Below, piece by piece: positions 31,003 to 38,051 of a DNA stretch of 60,633 bases. The stretch covers positions 1-60,633 of the forward strand of contig CAJWLM010000015.1 of NCBI GenBank assembly GCA_913043025.1. Reading direction: 5' to 3'. The position numbers and the translations under genes were made by a program. Numbering within the stretch: position 1 is the stretch's first letter; the number at the start of each line of letters is the position of its first letter. This DNA comes from an uncultured Rhodospirillaceae bacterium. Its GTDB lineage: Bacteria; Pseudomonadota; Alphaproteobacteria; UBA8366. Under the pieces are notes generated by a model. It was not told the origin of the DNA and did no database searches. It saw only the letters and a list, made by a program, of their open reading frames with translations.

Positions 31003-31446
31003 CTATGTTAAATCCTGTAATACTTCATCCGGGTGTTCCGCAGGTTTCACAGGCGAGTAGACTTTTACAACACGACCATCGGAATCAATTAGTACTGATA
31101 TACGTCCTGCCTTGTCTGCCCCCGCTTCAGCTGCGCCGTAAAGGCTGGAAACAGCCCCATCTTGATCGCTTAAGAGATCAAAGGGAAAGTCGAATTTATC
31201 CTTGAACGCCTTGTTATCGTTGGTGCTATCAAAACTAATGCCAAAAATCTCACAGTCTTTTGCTTTGAAAAGTTGGATTCGATCACGGAACCCTTTACCT
31301 TCAATCGTTCAACCCGGAGTATCAGCTCTCGGATACCACCACAGTAAAATATTTTTTCCGTCGTAATCTGCTAATCGTACATTTAGCCCATCTTGATTGG
31401 GTAAAACAAACTGAGGCGCCATTGATCCTTTATCGAGTAATACCAT
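31003..31446 (-). CDS. Selenocysteine peroxiredoxin 2 (in-frame TGA at codon 46)
   Basis: A second 147-residue peroxiredoxin with one in-frame TGA (31309-31311) at codon 46. It reads MVLLDKGSMAPQFVLPNQDG, NILLWWYPRADTPG-U-TIEGKGFRDRI, IFGISFDSTNDNKAFKDKF, FDLLSDQDGAVSSLYGAAE and AGRISVLIDSDGRVV to a TAG at 31003. The active site P-x-x-x-T-x-x-U keeps the canonical proline and threonine. No resolving cysteine follows U46 within a few residues; one Cys occurs near 68. GGAGGA lies about nine bases before the ATG, a strong ribosome site. It precedes peroxiredoxin 1 on the same strand by 119 bases, a tandem paralogue pair. Likely role: reduction of hydroperoxides in the cytoplasm. Confidence 0.9.
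31275..31293 (-). promoter_or_regulatory. Bacterial SECIS-like hairpin in peroxiredoxin 2
   Basis: Identical to the element in the neighbour: GGGUUC-CGUGAUC-GAAUCC at +16 to +34 after the UGA. The 21-base identity (31273-31293 versus 30710-30730) includes third codon positions of GFRDRIQ, whereas shared residues elsewhere use different codons (for example PRA: CCG AGA GCT here, CCA CGG GCT there). Confidence 0.82.
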
Positions 31447-31790
31447 TACAAATGTTCCTCCATAAATATGATGGGTCTGGTTTAGAGTTTAACGGTGAAG
31501 CAAACAGTTGAAAAGCAATTTTGATTCAATTGGGTCACAAGCTAATATGGCTCTAACAAATCATGGCATAATAACAAACGTATTAATCACCAAATCGAGG
31601 GTTCCATGTAAGATGTATCGCCACACAACACTCATTTCTGAATATGTGATCGTTCTTTGACACGACGACAAAGCGCTTCTTACTTTTTCGAATACGCTTT
31701 AAACTGTTGAGTGTGCGATTTAATTATTCATGACTTGTGCTGTTAAATACTTCAAAATCCATATTTAACCACTCAATAAGGAGGGTAGAA
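31447..31790. other. Intergenic region between peroxiredoxin 2 and the hydrolase gene
   Basis: This 344-base gap separates divergent genes and must hold both promoters. It is AT-rich. I found no open frame with coding character, no TGATCC-type RpoE site and no clear sigma-70 pair for the peroxiredoxin side. Confidence 0.5.
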
Positions 31791-32513
31791 ATGCAACATA
31801 AAATCGAGAATTTGACTGTCAACAATAGCCAAATGGAGTTGTTTACATTTTTACCCGAGGGTGAGGGCCCGCATCCTGGCCTTGTTGTCGCGATGCACCT
31901 GCCGGTCGGCCATACTGGTATAGAAAATGATAAATTCACGCTGGACGCATGCAAACGCTATTGTGATGCAGGTTATGCAATTGCTTGCCCGTTTATTTTT
32001 CATTACTGGCCAAAAGAAGCAGAAATGAAAATAAAAAGAGATGAGTTTCGGGACGATCGTGTCATAGATGATTGTAAAGCGGCATTTGATTGGCTTGCCA
32101 AAAATGAAAATGTGGATGCTCAGCGTATAGGGATAGTCGGCCATTGTTGGGGTGGCAGAGTTGCGTGGGTGAGTGCGGTAAATAATCCCGAATACCGAGC
32201 ATGCACCATCTTCTATGGCGGACGTATCAAATTGCCGATGGGAGAGAATGCCCGGAAACCAATTGAGCTTGCAAATCAGATGCCTTGTGCTGTTTTGGGA
32301 TTATTTGGCAACGAAGATGAAGGGCCTTCGCCAAAAGATGTTGACGATTATACCGCTGCTCTCAGTGCGGCGGGTATTGAACATGAATTTCATAGGTACG
32401 ATGGCGCGGGGCATGGTTTTCAAGATTCGTACGCTGAAGACCGTTATAATGAAGAAGCAAGTGAGGATGCGTGGGGCAAGGCCATAGCTTTTTTCAACTC
32501 CAAGCTTAAATGA
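31791..32513 (+). CDS. Dienelactone hydrolase family protein
   Basis: A 240-residue alpha/beta hydrolase of the dienelactone hydrolase family. The nucleophile is cysteine in IGIVGHCWGGRVAW (G-x-C-x-G, near residue 120), and the catalytic histidine is in YDGAGHGFQDSYA near 210. Members hydrolyse dienelactones in aromatic catabolism or other esters; no aromatic-degradation genes are nearby, so the substrate is unknown. ATG 31791 is chosen because AAGGAGG (31778-31784) is six bases upstream; the frame extends further 5' to a TTG at 31737 without such a site. The next gene begins about 70 bases on. Confidence 0.85.
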   Translation: MQHKIENLTVNNSQMELFTFLPEGEGPHPGLVVAMHLPVGHTGIENDKFTLDACKRYCDAGYAIACPFIFHYWPKEAEMKIKRDEFRDDRVIDDCKAAFDWLAKNENVDAQRIGIVGHCWGGRVAWVSAVNNPEYRACTIFYGGRIKLPMGENARKPIELANQMPCAVLGLFGNEDEGPSPKDVDDYTAALSAAGIEHEFHRYDGAGHGFQDSYAEDRYNEEASEDAWGKAIAFFNSKLK

Positions 32514-32582
32514 GTACGCGAGTTATAGGTTGCCGGCTGTATTCATGCGATTATTCGCGCGGATACTCACATAGCTCCGGGC

Positions 32583-33101
32583 ATGCGAGGCAAAATGGCG
32601 GAAATAGAAAAATACCTTGAATCTTATTGGGCATTCCTTCTTGTTTTTTCAGCGGGCTGTACATTTGGTTACGTTATCGCAAATAATATGCGGATCACTG
32701 AAATTGCACTTGATCTGTGGCAAGATGGTGCGAAAGAATGCGTACCTTTTTTGACGCCGCCATGGAATGGTCCATTAAAATTTTGCAGTATTCTTTTAGC
32801 ACTTTGGATTATTTACGCAGAATCGAAAAGTCTTGGAAGTGAGACCTGGCTATATGGAATTACATGTTTTTTAATTGGGTTCGCTACCATATACGGTTGG
32901 ATTGGAGATCGTTCAAAAACTGATAGATGGCTGCCGGGCATGCACTCAAGACTTGTACTGCGTTACGGCCAACTGAAGACTATGGGTCAACGGCAGAAGG
33001 CAGATACTTTAAGAGTACTCGAAACGAAATTCGTCATGCGATATCCTCAATACCACCGTTATGCTTTAGATAAAAAAGCTTCCGGACCATTCAAAGGATA
33101 G
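32583..33101 (+). CDS. Small membrane protein of unknown function
   Basis: I do not recognise this 172-residue protein. It has three probable membrane segments: YWAFLLVFSAGCTFGYVIA (near 15-33), FCSILLALWIIYAES (near 67-81) and LYGITCFLIGFATIYGWIG (near 88-107). A basic, soluble C-terminal tail of ~65 residues follows (RLVLRYGQLKTMGQRQKADT...). A second ATG at 32595 with GAGG a few bases upstream may be the true start. It follows the hydrolase on the same strand. Confidence 0.65.
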   Translation: MRGKMAEIEKYLESYWAFLLVFSAGCTFGYVIANNMRITEIALDLWQDGAKECVPFLTPPWNGPLKFCSILLALWIIYAESKSLGSETWLYGITCFLIGFATIYGWIGDRSKTDRWLPGMHSRLVLRYGQLKTMGQRQKADTLRVLETKFVMRYPQYHRYALDKKASGPFKG

Positions 33102-33204
33102 CATTATTGCCGTCTCGGACTGATCCACGGATAACCAAGTCGACGGGACAAACGGTTCGATACGGGTACGAGATAGTAAGCAGAGCTGCCATACATATCG
33201 TTAC

Positions 33205-33870
33205 CTAATTACCTATAAAAGGATTAAGAAAACGCCCTACGGAACCGGTCAATGATACAGGTGCCTCAGCAACAACGAGACAAATACAGTCTTTTCCAGC
33301 ATCTGCCATGGGCTGATGCTCTTCGCCCTCTCTCATTTCAACCATGTCACCACGGCTAAAGTGACCAGCCTCATCAGTGAAGGCCCCATCTAGTACTAAA
33401 GTCCACTCACTACCACCATGATCGTGGGACGGGACTTTCTTACCACCGCGTATAGCCAGCATGTAGCACTCAAATTTGTCGTGAATTTCCAACAATGGAA
33501 TTTTTTTAATTCCAAATCCAGCCCACTGCCACACGTCTTTATTATCTACTTCTCCACAATAATCGCTCAACGGTTGTGGTATCCCAGCCTTGGGTTCATC
33601 TGATCGCGTACCAATTGATGTATCATGGCAAGTTTCAACATCCAAAAAATCATCGAGTGATGCAAGTGTCTCTGACTTGAGCTCACGACTAATTTTTTCC
33701 GAGCCGCAATTGCTAACAAAGGCACCACCGATAGCTTCGTAGTCTGCAACTTTGCGTCTGCAACTCGGGCATAACGCAAGGTGAGTTGCGATTAAAAGGC
33801 TCATGGGCTCTGATGCCGCGCCACTAGCATAATCTAACAACAATGCGTCGTTTGGATGATGAGTTATCAT
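33205..33870 (-). CDS. chrR: ChrR-type zinc anti-sigma factor
   Basis: ChrR holds RpoE inactive until singlet oxygen or related oxidants release it. The N-terminal anti-sigma domain has the zinc ligands H5 (MITHHP), H30, C34 and C37 (THLALCPSC). The C-terminal cupin has H149, H151, E155 and H185 (VPSHDHGGSE..., GEEHQP); as I recall, these four are spaced exactly as in the Rhodobacter sphaeroides ChrR cupin metal site, shifted by eight residues. Length 221. The ATG overlaps the rpoE stop (ATGA), the normal sigma/anti-sigma coupling. Confidence 0.92.
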   Translation of the reverse strand: MITHHPNDALLLDYASGAASEPMSLLIATHLALCPSCRRKVADYEAIGGAFVSNCGSEKISRELKSETLASLDDFLDVETCHDTSIGTRSDEPKAGIPQPLSDYCGEVDNKDVWQWAGFGIKKIPLLEIHDKFECYMLAIRGGKKVPSHDHGGSEWTLVLDGAFTDEAGHFSRGDMVEMREGEEHQPMADAGKDCICLVVAEAPVSLTGSVGRFLNPFIGN

Positions 33871-34529
33871 ATGTCTAACTCCGTTAAGGTCTTTTTTAAT
33901 CGTTGAAAAGCTAGCCTAATACGAGATTTAACAGTTCCAAGAGGCAAACCAGTTTGTGCTGCGATTTCAGCGTGAGATTTTTCTTCAAAAAAGGCGTATT
34001 TTAGAATTTCCTTCTGCTCATCAGGCAACTCATTGATTGCCTCAGAAATACGGGTCGATGTTTGTTTCGCAAATAAAATATCGTCTGACCGGTTCGGAGG
34101 ATCATTTACCATAACCGGATCGTTGACATCCGGCTCGGGACGATTTTCTTTCCTTATAAGATCAATTCGTGCATTACGCGCGATAGTAAACACCCAAGTT
34201 GTTACCTTGCCTTTTTTCTGATCAAACTGACCGGCATATCTCCAAATCTTGATCATTACTTCCTGTGTCAGGTCATCTAATGAAACCTCGGAAGTCCCAT
34301 TTTTTCTCAAAAATCCTTTGATTTTAGGCGCAAGATGATCAAACAGGTATCCAAATGAAATTTTATCTCTCTTCTCCGCGACCAATGACAACCAGTGAGC
34401 AAGGCGCTCGTCATCACTACCCCTCCCTGTGACCGATGGCTGGTGAGAAGACATACCGTCTACAAACCCGTTCAACTCAACAAAATCCGAGCGGGATGTA
34501 TCAAATTGTGGTGTATATTCAAATGACAT
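33867..34529 (-). CDS. rpoE: ECF sigma factor RpoE (ChrR-controlled)
   Basis: An extracytoplasmic-function sigma factor of the ChrR-partner group. Region 2 is seen as FGYLFDHLAPKIKGFLRK, DDLTQEVMIKIWRYAGQFD and TWVFTIARNARIDLIRKE; region 4 as LPDEQKEILKYAFFEEKSHAEIAAQTG and the recognition helix LPLGTVKSRIRLAFQRLKK. The listed 220-residue form carries ~25 extra N-terminal residues. The promoter-like site at 34535-34563 would start transcription at about 34528, so this ATG would either open a leaderless mRNA or be skipped in favour of ATG 34454 (MSSHQPSVTG), which gives a size normal for the family. It likely activates itself and the divergent lipid cluster. Confidence 0.92.
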   Translation of the reverse strand: MSFEYTPQFDTSRSDFVELNGFVDGMSSHQPSVTGRGSDDERLAHWLSLVAEKRDKISFGYLFDHLAPKIKGFLRKNGTSEVSLDDLTQEVMIKIWRYAGQFDQKKGKVTTWVFTIARNARIDLIRKENRPEPDVNDPVMVNDPPNRSDDILFAKQTSTRISEAINELPDEQKEILKYAFFEEKSHAEIAAQTGLPLGTVKSRIRLAFQRLKKTLTELDI

Positions 34530-34534
34530 ACGTA

Positions 34535-34563
34535 TAAAACGTTAAACAATTCCATTTGGATCA
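34535..34563 (-). promoter_or_regulatory. RpoE-type promoter of rpoE-chrR
   Basis: Minus strand: TGATCC (34563-34558), 17 bases, GTTTTA (34540-34535), with AC just before it. TGATCC is the known -35 element of Rhodobacter RpoE promoters. It lies back to back with an equivalent site for the divergent operon. Confidence 0.75.
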
Positions 34564-34583
34564 CCTTCATGTTTTCTTTTTTT

Positions 34584-34612
34584 TGATCCAACCGTGTTAT
34601 TCCGACGTTTCA
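34584..34612 (+). promoter_or_regulatory. RpoE-type promoter of the lipid-modification operon
   Basis: TGATCC (34584-34589), 17 bases, GTTTCA (34607-34612). Spacing and the bases ACGTTT match the rpoE site. Predicted start of transcription is near 34619, 20 bases before the flavin oxidoreductase ATG. Confidence 0.75.
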
Positions 34613-34638
34613 GTAAATACATAAGATTTCTAGTTTAA

Positions 34639-36003
34639 ATGTCAAAAGTAAATCCCAAAAAAATGAAAATAGCCGTTATAGGGGGGGGAATTAGTGGCCT
34701 CGGTTGCGCCTGGAGTTTATCAGCTCGCCATGATGTAACACTTTACGAGCGCGAAGCACAATTTGGCGGGCATGCTAAAACAGTTGTTCTTAACAACCAG
34801 GGCAACAATACCCCAATAGACGTTGGCTTTATTGTCTACAATCAACATAATTATCCCAACCTTGTTGCGCTCTTTGATCATTTAGGTGTTCAATCGGAAC
34901 GCAGCAACATGTCTTTTAGCTTCTCAAATCGTGAGCAAGATATAGAGTATGAAGGTAGTCTTCGTGGGTTTTTAACCCAGCCAAAGAACCTTTTAAAAAA
35001 ACGCTACAGGAGTATGCTTTTTGACATTGTAAGGTTTTTTCGTGAGGCAGAACAATTTCTGACCGACACAAATGCTGCTAGCGTGAGCCTTGGAGCATAT
35101 CTAAAAAGCGAAAAATATTCTGATGGCTTCATCTATGATCATTTATTACCAATGGGCGCTTCGATATGGTCGGCAAAATGCTCTGACATGTTGTCATTTC
35201 CGGCTGCGACCTTTATTAACTTTTTCAAAAATCATGCATTACTTGAGCCAGGCGCACGTCCTCAATGGAGGACGGTGTCCGGAGGCAGCGAACAATACGT
35301 CAAAAATCTGCTCTCGACCTTTGCCGGCACACCCAAGTTAAATTTTAGGGTAGATTCTATTGCGCGAGATTGTGATAGCCTTGTTATCAAAGGTGATGAT
35401 AAACAGACTCGTTTCGATGCTGTCGTTTTCGCTTGCCATGCTGATCAGGCTTTGGAAATTCTGGGAGAACAGGCAACGACCACACAACGAAAAATCCTAT
35501 CCTCGTTTCGTTACGAAAACAACCTAGGAGTTTTGCACCGAGACCCAGCTTTGATGCCGAATCGACGCCGCGCATGGGCGAGTTGGAACTTTATATCCGA
35601 CAGCAGTGTTTCCACTGAGAATATCGATCAAACAAAGTCTGTATGTGTGACTTATTGGATGAATAAACTCCAAAATATCAAAAGCCCCGAAAATCTTTTC
35701 GTAACTTTGAACCCAACTCAGTCAATTGAAGACAACAGAATTATCGACAAATTTAATTATGCGCATCCTCAGTTTGACCACAAAGCCTTAGCTGGCCAGC
35801 GTGATCTTCCAAAAATACAGGGTCAAGGTGGTCTCTGGTTTTGCGGCAGTTATTGTGGCAATGGATTCCATGAAGACGGCTTAAGAGCTGGCCTCGAAGT
35901 AGCCGAAGCTTTAGGCTCACCAGCGCCCTGGATTGCTGATGCTATGCCCAAATCAGCAACTACTGCGAATACTTCTCAACCATTCGTCAAAGCCGAGCGA
36001 TGA
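34639..36003 (+). CDS. FAD-dependent oxidoreductase (amine-oxidase-like) of the RpoE lipid cluster
   Basis: A 454-residue flavoprotein with the dinucleotide fold IAVIGGGISGLGCAWSLSA and YEREAQFGGHAKTV (residues ~10-50), and a C-terminal FAD contact GLWFCGSYCGNGFHEDGLRAGLEVAEAL. It belongs to the family found beside Cfa-like genes and often named cyclopropane fatty-acid or furan fatty-acid biosynthesis proteins. In Rhodobacter sphaeroides the gene next to rpoE is of this type and the region has been linked to furan fatty acid formation (Ufa proteins); I do not assign which Ufa step this catalyses. A lipid-chain desaturation or oxidation is the likely job. The stop overlaps the next ATG by four bases. 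Confidence 0.85.
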   Translation: MSKVNPKKMKIAVIGGGISGLGCAWSLSARHDVTLYEREAQFGGHAKTVVLNNQGNNTPIDVGFIVYNQHNYPNLVALFDHLGVQSERSNMSFSFSNREQDIEYEGSLRGFLTQPKNLLKKRYRSMLFDIVRFFREAEQFLTDTNAASVSLGAYLKSEKYSDGFIYDHLLPMGASIWSAKCSDMLSFPAATFINFFKNHALLEPGARPQWRTVSGGSEQYVKNLLSTFAGTPKLNFRVDSIARDCDSLVIKGDDKQTRFDAVVFACHADQALEILGEQATTTQRKILSSFRYENNLGVLHRDPALMPNRRRAWASWNFISDSSVSTENIDQTKSVCVTYWMNKLQNIKSPENLFVTLNPTQSIEDNRIIDKFNYAHPQFDHKALAGQRDLPKIQGQGGLWFCGSYCGNGFHEDGLRAGLEVAEALGSPAPWIADAMPKSATTANTSQPFVKAER

Positions 36004-36821
36004 AAATACGTGCACTTAAAAATCTTAGTTCGTGTTTGTACTGGGGTAGGGTCATGCACTTTAGACTTTGTCCTTCCCAGCATCGTTTTACATATCGAGT
36101 ATTTTGGTTTTTATTTGATTTGGATGAATTGCAAGCGCTTGACCGTAATCTAACATTTTTCGCGCATAATCGCTGGAGTATTTTATCTTTTTACAATAGC
36201 GATCATGGCCCACGGGATGGCACTTGCCTAAGGAGTTGGATTAATCAACATTTAGAGACAGCGGGAATTAATTTACGCGGCGGATCCATTAAACTGCTGT
36301 GTTTTCCTCGTATATTTGGTTTCGTATTCAACCCCCTCTCTATATGGTATTGCTATGACAATAATGGTTTATTGCGTGCGATTTTATATGAAGTGCGCAA
36401 CACATTTAATGAAAGTCATAGCTATCTTATTAAAATTGACTGCCCGACACTATCTTCTATCCCCCCTCATGTTGTGCAAAAACGTTTTTATGTGTCTCCG
36501 TTCGTTCAAATGGCTTGTACCTACACATTCCGGTTAACAGAACCCAAGAACGCAGTTACCTTGCATATCCGTCAATCGGATGAGAAAGAAACAGTCCTAC
36601 TTGCCACAATGATTGGTAAACAAAAAAGTCTCGATGCCAGGAACTTGGCGTTGTCGATCGTTGCATTTCCACTTATGACTATCAAGGTGGTTGCCGCTAT
36701 TCATTGGGAGGCACTTAAGCTCTGGACAAAAAAGGTACCACTGGTTCCTAAACCCTCTCCTCCAAAAAATACTGTCACGATTGGGCGAATTGGCTCAGAC
36801 AAACAAACGATTTCTGCGTGA
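36000..36821 (+). CDS. DUF1365 family protein
   Basis: A 273-residue protein of the DUF1365 family, which almost always accompanies the flavoprotein and Cfa-like genes. Family marks are YWGRVMHFRLCPSQHRFTYRVFWFLFDLDEL near the start (residues 14-44), SIKLLCFPRIFGFVFNPLSIWYC near 95 and VRNTFNESHSYLI near 125. No catalytic motif is established to my knowledge. It is coupled to the upstream gene by an ATGA overlap and followed 12 bases later by the Cfa-like gene, so the three proteins are probably made together and act on the same membrane lipids. Confidence 0.88.
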   Translation: MKIRALKNLSSCLYWGRVMHFRLCPSQHRFTYRVFWFLFDLDELQALDRNLTFFAHNRWSILSFYNSDHGPRDGTCLRSWINQHLETAGINLRGGSIKLLCFPRIFGFVFNPLSIWYCYDNNGLLRAILYEVRNTFNESHSYLIKIDCPTLSSIPPHVVQKRFYVSPFVQMACTYTFRLTEPKNAVTLHIRQSDEKETVLLATMIGKQKSLDARNLALSIVAFPLMTIKVVAAIHWEALKLWTKKVPLVPKPSPPKNTVTIGRIGSDKQTISA

Positions 36822-36833
36822 CAGGAGTCCGAA

Positions 36834-38048
36834 ATGGCAGGCACAAATTTCGAGAGTACGATTATGACAAACGAACGCAGTGGTAAAAAATTCATCGAAC
36901 GCCTGGGTAATGCTATCACATTTGGTCGTCTCACCGTTAAAACGCGTAAAGGCGGCACTTACCGTTTTGTTGGTGAAGAAGATGGGCCCGACGCTGAACT
37001 TGTAATCAAAAAACCGGGTTTTGCTCGGAAACTTTTTACTGGCGGTGATGTTGGTTTCGCAGAAGCATACATGGAGGGGATCTGTGATACAACTGACCTG
37101 ACTGCGCTAATCCAACTAGGGGCTCTAAATGAAGATGTTGCGTGGGCCAATTTTCTGAAAGGTATCCCTGTCTTCCGATGGCTCGCTCGTTTCGGGCATG
37201 CTTTACGTGCGAACAGCCGTCGTGGTGCTAAACGCAACATCAAAAGCCATTATGACCTTGGCAACGAATTTTATGCGTCATGGCTCGATCCCTCAATGAC
37301 ATACTCTTCCGCAGTTTATCCCGAAAGCACCGCCTCTCTCGAAAAAGCTCAGGAACACAAATATCATTTACTTCTAAGTGAACTTAATGTGGACGCATCT
37401 CACCATATCTTAGAAATTGGGTGCGGTTGGGGGGGATTCGCGATCCATGCGGCCAAGACGACAGGCTGTAAAGTAACCGCCCTGACAATTTCACCAGCGC
37501 AATGCAACTTCGCGAAACAGAATGTATCAAGATTAGGACTTGAGGGACAAGTTAGAATTAAGCTGTGCGATTATCGTGATATGGATGAAAAATTTGACCG
37601 CATAGTTTCCATAGAGATGCTAGAGGCAGTCGGAGAGGCCTATTGGGCAAGCTACTTTGAAAAATTTAATACATTATTGCAGAGTGGCGGTCGCGCAGCT
37701 GTTCAAGTCATTACCATAGATGAAGCATACTGGCACAGGTACCGCCGGAATCCCGATTTTATTCAGCAATATATTTTTCCAGGAGGCATGCTTCCGACTA
37801 TTGGGAGATTGCAACAAGATGTCCAAGCCGCAAAACTAAACTGGGAGAGTTGCAGTAAGTTTGGGGCAGATTACGCCAGAACGCTCAGGACTTGGTGCGA
37901 GACCTTCGATAGAAAGTGGCCTCATATTCAAACTTTGGGGTTCGATGAGCACTTTCGCCGCATGTGGCGATACTATTTTTGTTATTGCGAAGCTGGTTTC
38001 AACATAGGCCGGATTGATGTCGTCCATGCAATTTTGAGTCGAGACTGA
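36834..38048 (+). CDS. Cyclopropane-fatty-acyl-phospholipid synthase family methyltransferase
   Basis: A SAM-dependent enzyme of 404 residues that adds a C1 unit to unsaturated acyl chains of membrane phospholipids. The N-terminal lipid-binding domain ends near residue 115; YDLGNEFYASWLDPSMTYSSAVY near 140 and the SAM site ILEIGCGWGGFAIHAAKT near 190 are classic, with IVSIEMLEAVGE carrying the active-site Glu and FIQQYIFPGGMLP the later signature. In this context the product may be a methylated unsaturated chain (UfaM-like) rather than a cyclopropane; sequence alone does not decide. An internal ATG at 36864 is an alternative start. Confidence 0.92.
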   Translation: MAGTNFESTIMTNERSGKKFIERLGNAITFGRLTVKTRKGGTYRFVGEEDGPDAELVIKKPGFARKLFTGGDVGFAEAYMEGICDTTDLTALIQLGALNEDVAWANFLKGIPVFRWLARFGHALRANSRRGAKRNIKSHYDLGNEFYASWLDPSMTYSSAVYPESTASLEKAQEHKYHLLLSELNVDASHHILEIGCGWGGFAIHAAKTTGCKVTALTISPAQCNFAKQNVSRLGLEGQVRIKLCDYRDMDEKFDRIVSIEMLEAVGEAYWASYFEKFNTLLQSGGRAAVQVITIDEAYWHRYRRNPDFIQQYIFPGGMLPTIGRLQQDVQAAKLNWESCSKFGADYARTLRTWCETFDRKWPHIQTLGFDEHFRRMWRYYFCYCEAGFNIGRIDVVHAILSRD

Positions 38049-38051
38049 TTA

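Noticed and set aside
31005-31205. Plus-strand 66-codon frame over peroxiredoxin 2
   Set aside because: It is a shadow of the minus-strand peroxiredoxin with no protein similarity of its own.
30440-31446. Two peroxiredoxin pseudogenes with nonsense mutations
   Set aside because: Each frame has exactly one stop, both are TGA, both sit at codon 46 at the catalytic Cys position, and both share a downstream hairpin. Decay would scatter lesions.
33121-33149. A fourth RpoE-type promoter at TGATCC 33121
   Set aside because: No ACGT at the right distance, and no gene starts downstream on that strand; it points into the 3' end of chrR.
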